From Akkermansiaceae bacterium (GTDB lineage: Bacteria > Verrucomicrobiota > Verrucomicrobiia > Verrucomicrobiales > Akkermansiaceae), in assembly GCA_903934285.1 (NCBI GenBank), contig CAIZNN010000201.1:1-40505 (forward strand): a stretch of DNA of 40,505 nucleotides, written 5' to 3'. The notes beneath the pieces are model-generated. The model did not search any database and had not been told where the DNA came from. It worked only from the letters and a program-made list of their open reading frames with translations. Position numbers and translations under genes: made by a program. Of this stretch, positions 30,909-39,450 are shown in pieces (positions within the stretch are counted from its first letter, which is position 1; every line of letters starts with the position of its first letter).

Positions 30909-31421
30909 TCACTCTTCCGATGGCGGCGCGTCGTAGGGCAGCTTGAAGTGGTGGAACACATCCCGCGTCCGGTTGTAGATGTCCATCTCCGACAGCCCGG
31001 CGCGCTCCATCATCGTGTTGAGCGGCACGAAGTTTTTCTCGATGAAGCGCAGCAGGTCGAGCGGGTCGTATTCCACTTTGGCCATGGGTTCGCCGAGGCG
31101 CTTGAAGCCGCTGATGTTGGGCAGCAGGCACAGTGTCATCATGGTCAGGGTTTCCGACTGAAGGTCGCAGAAATAGAACCAGTAGGGCCAGACGCGGTGG
31201 AAGTATTGATAGAACTTGCGCACCTCCGGGATGGCGTAGAGTTCCTGCGGGTCGTCGTCATAGCCATCGACAAGAAAGCGGAACCGGTTCATCAGCTCAG
31301 CCAGGGCCGGACCCTGCGGCAGGGAATCCCTGCCGAATTGTTTGAGGAAGTGGGCCAGCTTGCAGCGCCGGACCTGTTCCTTGCTGAAGATCACCACGAT
31401 GACGTCGTTGTCCCTCATCAT
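30909..31421 (-). CDS. Hypothetical protein
   Basis: A 170-residue protein beginning MMRDNDVIVVIFSKEQVRRC. It is rich in aromatic residues in the centre (KFYQYFHRVWPYWFYFCDLQ) and then has LTMMTLCLLPNISGFKRLGE. It ends with an acidic tail DAPPSEE. There is no clear membrane helix, since the hydrophobic stretches are broken by charge, and no catalytic motif that I can name. It is convergent with the TPR gene (20 bases between stops) and follows the unknown gene at 31443 by 21 bases, probably in the same transcript. It looks like a well-conserved folded protein. Function unknown. Confidence 0.75.
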   Translation of the reverse strand: MMRDNDVIVVIFSKEQVRRCKLAHFLKQFGRDSLPQGPALAELMNRFRFLVDGYDDDPQELYAIPEVRKFYQYFHRVWPYWFYFCDLQSETLTMMTLCLLPNISGFKRLGEPMAKVEYDPLDLLRFIEKNFVPLNTMMERAGLSEMDIYNRTRDVFHHFKLPYDAPPSEE

Positions 31422-31442
31422 GGTCAGTTCATTGAATGCAGC

Positions 31443-32417
31443 TTACCCTTCAATGGGAGGATTTGAATTCGCTTTCAACTTATTCTTCACCTCGTAGTGC
31501 GGGTCATAGTCTGGGGAGTGCGGTCTGGATTCGGGGACATCCGGGAGCCCTCGCAGAAAGATGGCACCGGAATTATGTCCGCAGTATCCCTCAAAGATCA
31601 TTTCGCTCCAATAGCGCGGCTTCGGCCCGAATTTGAGAAATTGATTGAGGCGCTGCTCCATCCCGACTTCGCCGCTGCGGATGCCGTTGCGTGCAAACAA
31701 GGCCAGCCACTCGGATTGCTCCGGGGTTTGCAGCACATAGGGGGTGCCCATGCCGACCCAGTGGGTGAAAGCGAATGGCGGCGGCACGGCACGGACCCAC
31801 CACAACTCGCCCTTGCTCCCGACGTATCCGGAGCTGCCGACAAATGATAACTCTTTGTCGGTCACCAACTCGCGCAGATTGACCTTGCCGTTATTCACCC
31901 CGCAGTGCTCATAGACCCCCATTCTTGAGTCAGCCAAGGTCTTTGCCAGTGCCAGGTAATCGGCGCCGAACCCGAACAGACCTCCGATCTCGGCAAAGAT
32001 GCCGGCCATGGTTTCGCCGCCTTCGCCAACCCGCAGGTCGCACTGCGTCCACATGGCAAAGTAGGATCCGGTGATCGGGCTCATTGGCGGATAGCCGGGC
32101 CTGTAGTCGTCGTCGAGCTTTTCAAGCCGTTTCCTGAAAGTCCGCAGTTCCGGCAGTTGCAGGAGCAACTCGGCGAACAGCGACACCATCTGCTGCACAC
32201 TCGCGTAGAGTGCAAACTCCGGTTCCGCGCCGCCATCCACCAGAGATTCCGGCGACGACAGCCCCCCATTCTTTTCCACCTCGCGCTTGATTTGCGCCAA
32301 CATCTCGAACGGCAGGATCTTCTGTGCCTTGGCGGTAATAATCTGCGCCTTGACCTTGGCGGTAAGGGAAACTTGCGGCTTGGATGACTTGCTGCTGCTG
32401 GATTTGTTTTTGGCCAT
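31443..32417 (-). CDS. Hypothetical protein with Lys/Ser-rich N terminus
   Basis: A 324-residue protein. It starts MAKNKSSSSKSSKPQVSLTA, a Lys/Ser-rich basic tail likely to be disordered and able to contact nucleic acid. It is followed by helices (AQIITAKAQKILPFEMLAQI) and a mixed domain with SYFAMWTQCDLRVGEGG, LFGFGADYLALAKTLADS and LWWVRAVPPPFAFTHWVG. The start at 32417 is chosen because the extra 30 residues to 32507 resemble translated spacer. No family is recognised. It lies between the HU-like gene and the 170-residue gene on the same strand, and may form a unit with the latter. Confidence 0.8.
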   Translation of the reverse strand: MAKNKSSSSKSSKPQVSLTAKVKAQIITAKAQKILPFEMLAQIKREVEKNGGLSSPESLVDGGAEPEFALYASVQQMVSLFAELLLQLPELRTFRKRLEKLDDDYRPGYPPMSPITGSYFAMWTQCDLRVGEGGETMAGIFAEIGGLFGFGADYLALAKTLADSRMGVYEHCGVNNGKVNLRELVTDKELSFVGSSGYVGSKGELWWVRAVPPPFAFTHWVGMGTPYVLQTPEQSEWLALFARNGIRSGEVGMEQRLNQFLKFGPKPRYWSEMIFEGYCGHNSGAIFLRGLPDVPESRPHSPDYDPHYEVKNKLKANSNPPIEG

Positions 32418-32532
32418 GACTTGAAATTTTCTGACTGCCTTGGTGGCATTTGAGATGTGTGTGCTAGTGCCAATGCGCCGGATAGGAAACCGGGCATTAG
32501 GAGGCATCGTTACCGCTGATGACTGCCAGGCG

Positions 32533-32862
32533 TTAAACCACCATGTCCTTCAACCCCTTCAGAGGCCGCACCTTGACGACCGTGGTTGCCGGCTTGGCCT
32601 TGAACATCACTTCCTCCTTGGTGAAGGGGTTGATGCCCTTGCGCGCCTTGGTCGCGGGCTTGCGCACGGTGCTGATCTTGAGCAGTCCAGGCAGGACAAA
32701 CTCACCGACGGCATTCTTTTTCACATGCGCCTCGATGACGTCTCCCAGGCTGTCGAGCACCGCGGCCACCTGCTTGCGGCTCAGTGCGGTGCCGGCGGCA
32801 ATCGCGTCGAGGATCTGGGTCTTGGAATACTTGGATTTGATGGATGCTTGTTTGGTGGCCAT
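32533..32862 (-). CDS. HU/IHF-family DNA-binding protein
   Basis: A 109-residue histone-like protein. After a 12-residue Lys-rich extension (MATKQASIKSKYSK) comes the HU core. Two helices are seen (QILDAIAAGTALSRKQVAAV), then a beta arm region with LPGLLKISTVRKPATKARKG and the INPFTKEE block before the final strand (PATTVVKVRPLKGLKD). The arm Pro of HU/IHF is not in its usual R-x-P position: the family's NP block reads GINPFTKEEVMF. HU binds and bends DNA without strong sequence preference. It is a free-standing gene; a TTGACA box lies about 30 bases upstream. Slightly longer than classical HU (about 90 residues). Confidence 0.9.
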   Translation of the reverse strand: MATKQASIKSKYSKTQILDAIAAGTALSRKQVAAVLDSLGDVIEAHVKKNAVGEFVLPGLLKISTVRKPATKARKGINPFTKEEVMFKAKPATTVVKVRPLKGLKDMVV

Positions 32863-32891
32863 GCGGGGAGGTCACAGGAACGGAGGTGGAA

Positions 32892-32897
32892 TGTCAA
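32892..32897 (-). promoter_or_regulatory. Possible -35 box of the HU-like gene
   Basis: On the minus strand a perfect TTGACA ends 29 bases before the ATG at 32862. The expected -10 position reads TGACCT or TGTGAC, which is poor. It starts 6 bases beyond the stop codon of the polymerase gene. Weak evidence, given only as a candidate. Confidence 0.3.
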
Positions 32898-32902
32898 GGC
32901 TA

Positions 32903-34293
32903 TCAATCCCCCTCCAACCCCGCATCCGGGATGTGGGAGAAGGCGATGCGCATGGGTGCCTTTTCCCGACTCTCCTGCACGCTGCCGTAGTAAATCACCT
33001 TGCGACCGTAGCGGGCGCGCAGCTTGTCGAGGGCGGCATCGAGGCGCTGGTGTTTTTCGATTTCATCGTTGGCGCCGGTCGCAGCCCCGGCATGGGTTTG
33101 GGCATTGGTATTGGCATTGCCGTCATCCTGAAACAACTGCGGCGTGTAGCCACCTTGCTCACACAGCCGAGTGAGCACCACACCGACTTTCAGGATCAGG
33201 CAACCGGGTTCCGGACGCTGCTGCCACAACCGCTCCATCAGGTGCATCAAGGTGATTGTGGAATCGGTTTCCACCGTGTGTGCGTCCTCCGACCACGACG
33301 ACCCCGGACGAAGCCGAGTTGAAGGGTGAGCGACCCGCATAGCAGACCTTCGGCACGCAGCCGCTCACACGCCTTGTGCAGCAGCTTGCAAAGGACCGGC
33401 CAGGCTTTGTCGGGCACCCGGCTGTCGGGCGGCAGCACGTGGCTGTGGCCGAGGGACTTGCGGGAGGTCGGCAGATCAGGAATCTCGTCGCCGCGCAGCA
33501 GGTGCCACAGACGGTCGCCGAGCACACCGCCCCACGCTATGTGCAAATCGGGCTTGGTGGCGTCACACAGGCCCTCCACGGTGCGAATGCCGACCGCGTG
33601 CAGGCGCGCCTCCATGCTGCTGCCGATGCCCGTGAAGTCGCGGAGCTTGAGCGGATGCAGGATGCCGGGCAATTGCCGGTGCTCGATAATAAAAAGGCCG
33701 TCGGGCTTGCGCATCTTGCTGGCGATCTTGGCCAGGTATTTGTTAGGCCCCGCGCCGATTGAGACTGTGATGACCGGCGACACATCACGGGCGACGGCAA
33801 CCTTGATCTTTCTGCCGATGGCCTCGACGGTGGCCGGCTCGCGCAGGTTGTAGGGGAGCCAGGCCCACATTTCATCAATGCTCAGCACGGCCTCGACGTG
33901 GATGCAGTCCTCGACCGCCGCAATGACCTGGTGATGGAACCGAATGTATTCAGGGGGCTTGGCCTCCACGATCACAATGCCGGGGCACATGACGCGGGCA
34001 TCGCTGATGCGGGTGCCGGTTTTCACGCCGAATGCCTTGGCCTCGTAGCTGGCGGCAATGCAGCACGAGGTTTCCGCCATCACCGGCGCCACACCCACCG
34101 GACGACCACGCAGCGCCGGATCAAGGTGCTGCTCGACCGACGCGAAGTAGGAATCGCAATCGACGAACAAGGCTGTCAGCGGACGCTCCACAAGGGGGAG
34201 TGATGCACCGGCGGGGTGCTGGGTCAAATGGAAACTCCGGGCGCGAAGGTTTGTAGTGGCACTGGATGCGCAACACGCTATTTTTTCACACAT
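32903..34293 (-). pseudogene. Y-family DNA polymerase (DinB/UmuC-like), frameshifted
   Basis: A translesion polymerase split in two frames. The upstream frame (34293 to stop at 33247) holds the palm with FVDCDSYFASVE (metal Asp45), SIDEMWAW (Asp140, Glu141), then SIGAGPNKYLAKIASKMRKPDG, the thumb, and the start of the little finger (GSLTLQLGFVRG). The downstream frame (open from at least 33340 to 32903) continues with WSEDAHTVETDSTITLMHLM, the rest of the little finger. The switch needs a single-base indel near 33290-33300. Catalytic residues are intact, so this may be a sequencing error, a recent mutation, or rarely a recoding site. The start at 34293 overlaps the stop of a 34-residue ORF, and a GTG at 34191 is the alternative. 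It resembles ImuB/DinB; no RecA-like ImuA or DnaE2 is present. Confidence 0.8.
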
Positions 34294-34390
34294 CTACGGT
34301 CTCGTTGATATCGAGGAATGCCAGGACGATTCTTGCGAATTCGATGGGCGTTTCAAGCATCAGGGGATGTGCCGCGATTTTCATGGTCAT
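34286..34390 (-). CDS. Small coupled ORF between DUF2779 and polymerase genes
   Basis: A 34-residue ORF, MTMKIAAHPLMLETPIEFAR followed by IVLAFLDINETVDV. Its start overlaps the DUF2779 stop by ATGA, and its stop overlaps the polymerase ATG by 8 bases (ATGTGTGA). The positioning suggests translational coupling, but the sequence resembles no family I know, so it could be fortuitous. Confidence 0.35.
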   Translation of the reverse strand: MTMKIAAHPLMLETPIEFARIVLAFLDINETVDV

Positions 34391-36375
34391 ACAAACTTGA
34401 TCAACTCCCGCCACGCCTCGTAAATCATGACCATTGCCAGCGTGTCGAGTTCGCAATAGCGCAGCAGAGCCTCGCAAATATCCGACCGCTCCCGGTCTCC
34501 CATCTCTTCAAACTGCATACGCGCATACGCCGTCATCGCCGCCCCCCCATCTTTCAACTCGTCATCTTTGGTTAGCCATTCGAAATCGTGTTCTGATACA
34601 TCCGCAAACATCTTCGGCAACTGCTTGTAGGGATCTATCACCTGATCACCTTCCAACTTAATCCAAATCTTATCCCTGAAGTTTTTGCTCGGAATCGATC
34701 CCTTCCCGCCATAGATCGGCTGGGCGTATTTCTTCTGCAAATACTCAGACTGGTTTAGGACTGCCGGGAGCACCGCCTTGATGGAATTAGATCCGTTGGT
34801 GGCTGGCGCATAATAATAGCGTTTTACCATCTCACACAAATCCACCATGGTCCGTTTGCCGTTCCACTGCTCCACGCTGTCTTTTGGCGCCGTGGTGATG
34901 GCGCGGATGAATTGTTGCAAGGCGGCGCGGTCTTTGGGCGCGTTGGCCTCTTTCGCCAATTGCCGGTCAATCGCTGCCAGCGTCGAGTTTTCGTGCGTGG
35001 CATAGCGGAAGATTGTGCCTTCATCGCCCTCCAGTTCCTTCTTCAGAGCCCGCACAAAGTCATAGTTGGGAAAAACGCCGCGCGCGGTGTTCAAGTATTG
35101 ACCTTGATGCCGGATGCCTCCGTCATTTTCCACCACGTGATGGGAGAACTGAAACGCCACCAGTTCGTAGGGCAATCGTCCCTGATTAAATGGAATGGCC
35201 ACTCGCGTGGTTTCAAAATCAATGAAATGCAGCGGAAATCTCCATTTTGACATCTCACGGGTAAGCCCCTCCCGGTCAAATTCAATGGTTGTGTCCCGGG
35301 TCTGGACTTTCCTGACTTGCATCCATTGGCGCTCGCTTCGTGAGAACCCGGGCTTGTCATCTGGTTTGGGCGCGATGTCATCTTCCACGACCTTGGCCAT
35401 GGCAATGCGGCGTTCCTCCATCAATGTTACCTTATTCCTATAGCTCCAGATATTAAGAACATTCGGTGTTTCAAAATCTTGATCCTTCCATTTCAGCGCC
35501 TTCTTCCAGCACTCCTTAAACCCGCTCTTTTTGCCGGCGGCTTCCTCTTCGGCCGTTGCGCGGAATTCGCAATGGGCGCAAACCGGTGTTGGCTTTGAGA
35601 TGATTTTCTCATCCCTCTCATAATATTCCGCCAGCCACCTGATTCGATCCACGAATCTGGTCGGACCGACGGCCACATTGAACACCTCCTTGTCGATCAA
35701 GTCGCAAGCTGTCCCCACATCAACCTGGCAGAGGATTTTCTTCTGCAATTCGACTTGGGTCAGCTGCTCTGTCATCTCGGCGCGTTTCCTGCCTGTTTTA
35801 CCCACCACAATACGAAATTTCTGATGCAGGCCTTCCGATGGGCATAGCGCGGATTTGTCAACCAGCATCAACGACGCAAAGACTTTGTGTTTAGGGAAAG
35901 CCTTGGCCGCGACATATTTCTGGAATGCCACATCCAGCAGATAGGGTTTCCATTTGGAAGCAATCCCGCCGCGTGCGCCGATGAAATCACGATCCTTACC
36001 CGCGTCGTATGACTTGGCTTTGACCTCTATGAGATCGATTCGATTGCCCTTCCTGACCAGAATATCCGCGCGAATAAAAAGATTTTTGAAGCGGACGGCC
36101 GCCTCATAGATGATCACGTCATTCTGTTTCAGCAGTTCGCTGGTTTGTGCAAGCGCCTCCTCATAATCCAGCGATTGGATGTCTTGTCCGTCAGGAAAAT
36201 AAGCTTTTGCCAGTTCGCCCACCTGGAATCCTCCCTCGGCCAGAGCTTCCAGAAAAGTGTCCTCCAGATTTTCGTCGGCATAGACATCGCTCTTGCCAGT
36301 GTAGAAGAGCTTGGTTGGACATTCCATCGCCAGCTTGAACCGGGATTTGGTGAGGTATCGGGGCCGTGGATTCAT
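34387..36375 (-). CDS. DUF2779 protein, predicted PD-(D/E)XK plus DEDD-type nuclease
   Basis: A 662-residue protein. It opens YLTKSRFKLAMECPTKLFYT, the Cas4/RecB-like start with Cys19. Then come AAVRFKNLFIRADILVRKG and IDLIEVKAKSYD, the D...E-x-K motif of a PD-(D/E)XK nuclease. Additional cysteines (CAHCEF and KECW, about residues 269-290) may complete an Fe-S cluster. The C-terminal DUF2779 half begins with FPLHFIDFETTRVAIPF, matching the DED/DExD exonuclease start (FIDFET), and continues YELVAFQFSHHVV. The expected activity is nucleic-acid processing. Base composition is lower in GC than neighbours (31 of 60 at 34741-34800). It precedes the small ORF and the polymerase with overlapping stops and starts, so a DNA-repair or defense role is plausible. 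All motifs appear intact. Confidence 0.9.
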   Translation of the reverse strand: MNPRPRYLTKSRFKLAMECPTKLFYTGKSDVYADENLEDTFLEALAEGGFQVGELAKAYFPDGQDIQSLDYEEALAQTSELLKQNDVIIYEAAVRFKNLFIRADILVRKGNRIDLIEVKAKSYDAGKDRDFIGARGGIASKWKPYLLDVAFQKYVAAKAFPKHKVFASLMLVDKSALCPSEGLHQKFRIVVGKTGRKRAEMTEQLTQVELQKKILCQVDVGTACDLIDKEVFNVAVGPTRFVDRIRWLAEYYERDEKIISKPTPVCAHCEFRATAEEEAAGKKSGFKECWKKALKWKDQDFETPNVLNIWSYRNKVTLMEERRIAMAKVVEDDIAPKPDDKPGFSRSERQWMQVRKVQTRDTTIEFDREGLTREMSKWRFPLHFIDFETTRVAIPFNQGRLPYELVAFQFSHHVVENDGGIRHQGQYLNTARGVFPNYDFVRALKKELEGDEGTIFRYATHENSTLAAIDRQLAKEANAPKDRAALQQFIRAITTAPKDSVEQWNGKRTMVDLCEMVKRYYYAPATNGSNSIKAVLPAVLNQSEYLQKKYAQPIYGGKGSIPSKNFRDKIWIKLEGDQVIDPYKQLPKMFADVSEHDFEWLTKDDELKDGGAAMTAYARMQFEEMGDRERSDICEALLRYCELDTLAMVMIYEAWRELIKFV

Positions 36376-36586
36376 GTCTTAAATGTGAAGGTGTTGGCTT
36401 GCGTGGTTGCCCCAAATCTCCGGCTAAACATTGATCTGGACGAGCGCCCAATGTGGATGTCTCCGATTCAGGCCATTCGTTTAGGGGGCATTCGGAGTCC
36501 GACCGTTTACGCTAACTCGTCCGCTCGCCTTGCACTCGCCGGGGTTTCGTCCCTCACCCCCGCTCCTGCATGCTCGCCCTGGCTAG

Positions 36587-38503
36587 CTAGCTCCCGCCCG
36601 GAACTGCGGCCACCCGGAAACCCACGTTGCGGTCCCGGAGGTCGGGCGCGTACCTGTGGCGGAAGGCTGAGCGGCAGTACGAGCCGACGAAGCACCATGA
36701 GCCGCCGCGGAACACGCGAGCCGAGCCCGTGTTAGGTCCGGTCGGATCGGTGACCGCACCGTTCGGGTAATCTCCAAACCAATCCGCGCACCATTCCCAG
36801 ACGTTGCCATGCATGTCATACAAACCCCACGCGTTCGGCTTCTTTCCGCCAACTGGATGGGTCTTTTGGCTGCTGTTGCCATCATGCCATGCCATGTCGT
36901 CGAGATTCCCAGCATGATCCCCCGTGGTGCCAGCCCGGCAGGAGTATTCCCACTCCGCCTCCGTCGGTAAACGGAACATCTGGCCCGGCACTTTCTTCCG
37001 CAACTTCACCACAAACTCCTGACAGTCGTCCCAACTCACATTCTCGACGGGATTCTTCGCGTCCTTGAATTCACTGGGATTGCTCCCCATGATTTGCTGC
37101 CATTGCTCTTGGGTGACTTCGGTTTTGCCGAGATAATACGGCTTGGTAAGGGTGACCTGGTGGGCCCGCTCGTCCCCGCCCTTGTCCGATCCCATGGTGA
37201 ACGTGCCTGGGCTGATCAACACCAAGTCCATCGTCACGCCGCCGCCGAGATCCACGACCAGTGTTTTCCCCGGCGGCACGGCGGCGACTTGCCCACGCCA
37301 TCCAGCCATGCGCTCGTCCTTCGGAATCAACGCCACCAATTCGCCCAGAGCGGCTTCCGCTCTAAATGCATCTTTGGCAGCAATGGCTTTTTCCAGACAG
37401 GGGATGGTCAATGCGACTTTTGTCGCCTTCTCACGCTCAGCTTGCACCACCGCTTCAACCCTTGCTTTCTCTGCTTTGGCTTGGGCATCGAGCAAGTACA
37501 GCACCCCGACAGTGACCAGCGCAGCAAGCACGGCAATAATTGCGGTGACTTTCACTTGGCTTGAGCGCCGCGCCGCGAGTAAGGCTGCTAGCTGACCTTC
37601 CATCGAGGCCAACAGTGCGAGGCATTCCTGGCCAAGCTCGGAGCCGGGCTGGTCGATGCCCGCCTTGAGTCGGGCCATATCTTTCGTTAGACCCTTCCAT
37701 CCGCCAGTCTTGAACTTCTCTTCAAGCGAGCGCTCCAGAGTCACAAGCGCGTCGTATTTGGCGAGCAGTTTGGCATTGGCCTGAACCACGGGCTTGTAGG
37801 GAACATCGGTGAATTTAGGCTCTATTGAATCCAGAACCGCAGCGGCGCTGCGGAAGTCATGGGCCGCGATGTGGGACTCTGTGGTGCGAATCTTATTCAG
37901 GTGCTCTTCGCGCAGCGCCACAAGCTCGCGGACGCGCCCGGCCATGGCCATGAGGTGTTTTTCGACGCGCCGTGCTAACTCCCCGGTGCCATGCGCGAAG
38001 CCATGAAGACCGCCGCGCACTTTGGCATCCTTGGGAAGTTTCACATCCCCGCAGCACTCCGCGCACAGCAGGAGTTCCGGATGGAGATCGGAGGTCGCGG
38101 CATTCCAGTCCAGCGGTGAGAGCCTCTGCCGCAGTGATTCCTGGATTTGCGGCAAGCTCGCCGTCGACGCCTCAAGCTCGGCCTGCGCCGCCTGCAATTC
38201 CACCAACCCCACCTTGGGAATGGATTTCAACCAACTCTTGTTCCATTCCAGAAGCTGCGTGCTGGCCTTTTCCGCCTCAGCGAAAAACCGTGCGAGCACC
38301 CCCAAGCGCTCCTCGATCACGCTGAACGGATCTTGGGGAAGGTCGCCCTTGGCGGCGTGGCCGGCGATGTAATCCGCCAGTCGCGACTTCATTTGGCGCA
38401 GCTCCTTCATGTCTGCGAGGTCGGTGAAGGCGTCCGACTGGGCGTCAAGGAGGGAAAGGTTGGCCTGCAAGGCGGCCACGGAGCGGAGGAAGTCGTCGTC
38501 CAT
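36587..38503 (-). CDS. Membrane-anchored protein with C-terminal FGE-sulfatase (SUMF1) domain
   Basis: A 638-residue protein. Residues 1-310 are mostly helical, including a CAECCGD Cys cluster near 146 and coiled-coil-like segments. A transmembrane helix (VTAIIAVLAALVTVGVLYLL) occupies about 316-336. Next come charged coiled coil and the FGE-sulfatase domain, about 414-636, with LISPGTFTMGSDKGG, EVTQEQWQQIMGSNPSEF, RLPTEAEWEYSCRAG, MHGNVWEWC, and the ending RGGSWCFVGSYCRSAFRHR then VGFRVAA. The domain fold is C-type-lectin-like and is often a binding module. The Cys pair of true FGE enzymes is C-x4-C, but here it is C-x5-C, so catalytic function is doubtful. Its terminal stretch resembles a diversity-generating retroelement variable region. 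A small coiled-coil gene precedes it by 29 bases. Confidence 0.9.
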   Translation of the reverse strand: MDDDFLRSVAALQANLSLLDAQSDAFTDLADMKELRQMKSRLADYIAGHAAKGDLPQDPFSVIEERLGVLARFFAEAEKASTQLLEWNKSWLKSIPKVGLVELQAAQAELEASTASLPQIQESLRQRLSPLDWNAATSDLHPELLLCAECCGDVKLPKDAKVRGGLHGFAHGTGELARRVEKHLMAMAGRVRELVALREEHLNKIRTTESHIAAHDFRSAAAVLDSIEPKFTDVPYKPVVQANAKLLAKYDALVTLERSLEEKFKTGGWKGLTKDMARLKAGIDQPGSELGQECLALLASMEGQLAALLAARRSSQVKVTAIIAVLAALVTVGVLYLLDAQAKAEKARVEAVVQAEREKATKVALTIPCLEKAIAAKDAFRAEAALGELVALIPKDERMAGWRGQVAAVPPGKTLVVDLGGGVTMDLVLISPGTFTMGSDKGGDERAHQVTLTKPYYLGKTEVTQEQWQQIMGSNPSEFKDAKNPVENVSWDDCQEFVVKLRKKVPGQMFRLPTEAEWEYSCRAGTTGDHAGNLDDMAWHDGNSSQKTHPVGGKKPNAWGLYDMHGNVWEWCADWFGDYPNGAVTDPTGPNTGSARVFRGGSWCFVGSYCRSAFRHRYAPDLRDRNVGFRVAAVPGGS

Positions 38504-38532
38504 GTGGGAGGTGGGAGAGATGGGGAGACGGG

Positions 38533-38877
38533 TCAGTTAGCCGGGCGGAGTTTTTCCAGGCGTTCCAAGGTGGCGAAGCTATCGGCCATGAGGTTGCGGA
38601 GTTGTTTGAGTTGTTCCGCCTGCTGCTTGCGCAGCTCACGCTCCGCTTCCTCCGCCCGCAGCCGCTGCTTCTCGATTTTGAGGCGCTGGCTTTCCATGGT
38701 TGCCCGGTCGCCCTCGATGCGGTTGCGCTTCTCCAGCGCTGCGGTTTGCGCGCGGATGGCCGACGCCTGTTCCTTTTGCTCGGCGATGAGGCGGTTGCGC
38801 TGATTGATCGCCGCCATGTTGCCCATGGCGTTCAGCATCCCGTTGTTGTCATTGAATGAATCTTGGAAATCGCTCAC
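38533..38877 (-). CDS. Small coiled-coil protein
   Basis: A 114-residue protein with an Asn/Met-rich start (MSDFQDSFNDNNGMLNAMGN) and then about 85 residues of heptad-like charged helix, such as LIAEQKEQASAIRAQTAALE and EKQRLRAEEAERELRKQQAE. A dimeric coiled coil is likely. It stops 29 bases before the SUMF1-domain gene on the same strand, so both are probably co-transcribed. The N-terminal half of the SUMF1-domain protein is also helical, and I infer that they interact. No known family. Confidence 0.75.
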   Translation of the reverse strand: MSDFQDSFNDNNGMLNAMGNMAAINQRNRLIAEQKEQASAIRAQTAALEKRNRIEGDRATMESQRLKIEKQRLRAEEAERELRKQQAEQLKQLRNLMADSFATLERLEKLRPAN

Positions 38878-39192
38878 GGTTAGAAGTGAACCAATTCGCC
38901 CCCGCGTGTCGAGTCTGGAATTTCCAGCATGGAATTATCAGCATGGGAGTATCAAGCGGGCTGTATCCCGGGACGGCCTGGGACAATTCGTGCGCATCTT
39001 CGCCGCCACTGGCAGAGCGCATAACTGGCCGTCATCGCCTGCCTGCCAGAAGAGGTGTAGGACCGATGTGTCGGCAGGCTTCAGAATGCCCAGGATCGTC
39101 CGATGACTGTTTGTGCGGGGCGGAGCCACTCCAGATCGTCTACGCCTCTTAGTGATTCACCCACTAAGTGGCACCGACCCGCTAAGACATCG
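38878..39192. other. Intergenic stretch without a recognised gene
   Basis: No ORF here looks like a protein, and I see no clear hairpin terminator, tandem repeat or RNA gene. It presumably holds the promoter of the coiled-coil/SUMF1 pair, but no box is convincing. Confidence 0.4.
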
Positions 39193-39402
39193 TCAGATCA
39201 GCTTGGCAGCCACGATCGTAATAATCACCGGAATCGTGATGCCCAGTCCCATGACGACAAGGCAGCCGCCGCCGGTGATCATGCGTCCGATCTTGCGCTC
39301 CCGTCCGCTTCTGGTCAGCGGGATGCCGATGGCGCGGGAAATCCGGGACTTGGCCGCGGATATACCCAGGAAGCGCTTCCACGAAAATCCACCCAGGTTC
39401 AT
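39193..39402 (-). CDS. Small membrane protein
   Basis: A 69-residue protein beginning MNLGGFSWKRFLGISAAKSR, rich in basic residues for the first 40. It is followed by one strong hydrophobic segment, CLVVMGLGITIPVIITIVAA, at the C terminus. This is a tail-anchored layout with a cytoplasmic basic head. I do not recognise the family. It lies 48 bases after the DUF5069 stop, so it may be on the same transcript. Confidence 0.65.
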   Translation of the reverse strand: MNLGGFSWKRFLGISAAKSRISRAIGIPLTRSGRERKIGRMITGGGCLVVMGLGITIPVIITIVAAKLI

Positions 39403-39450
39403 GGCTTTGTTTCCATCTGTGGTTAGGGGTTGACGGGCACGGCTTGTGCC

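Noticed and set aside
33159-33527. 122-residue minus frame inside the polymerase gene
   Set aside because: It is Cys/Arg-rich shadow sequence; the split polymerase frames on either side carry the family motifs.
36376-36586. Template repeat of a diversity-generating retroelement downstream of the SUMF1-domain gene
   Set aside because: The spacer shows no copy of the gene's 3' end, and the next gene is DUF2779, not a reverse transcriptase or Avd.
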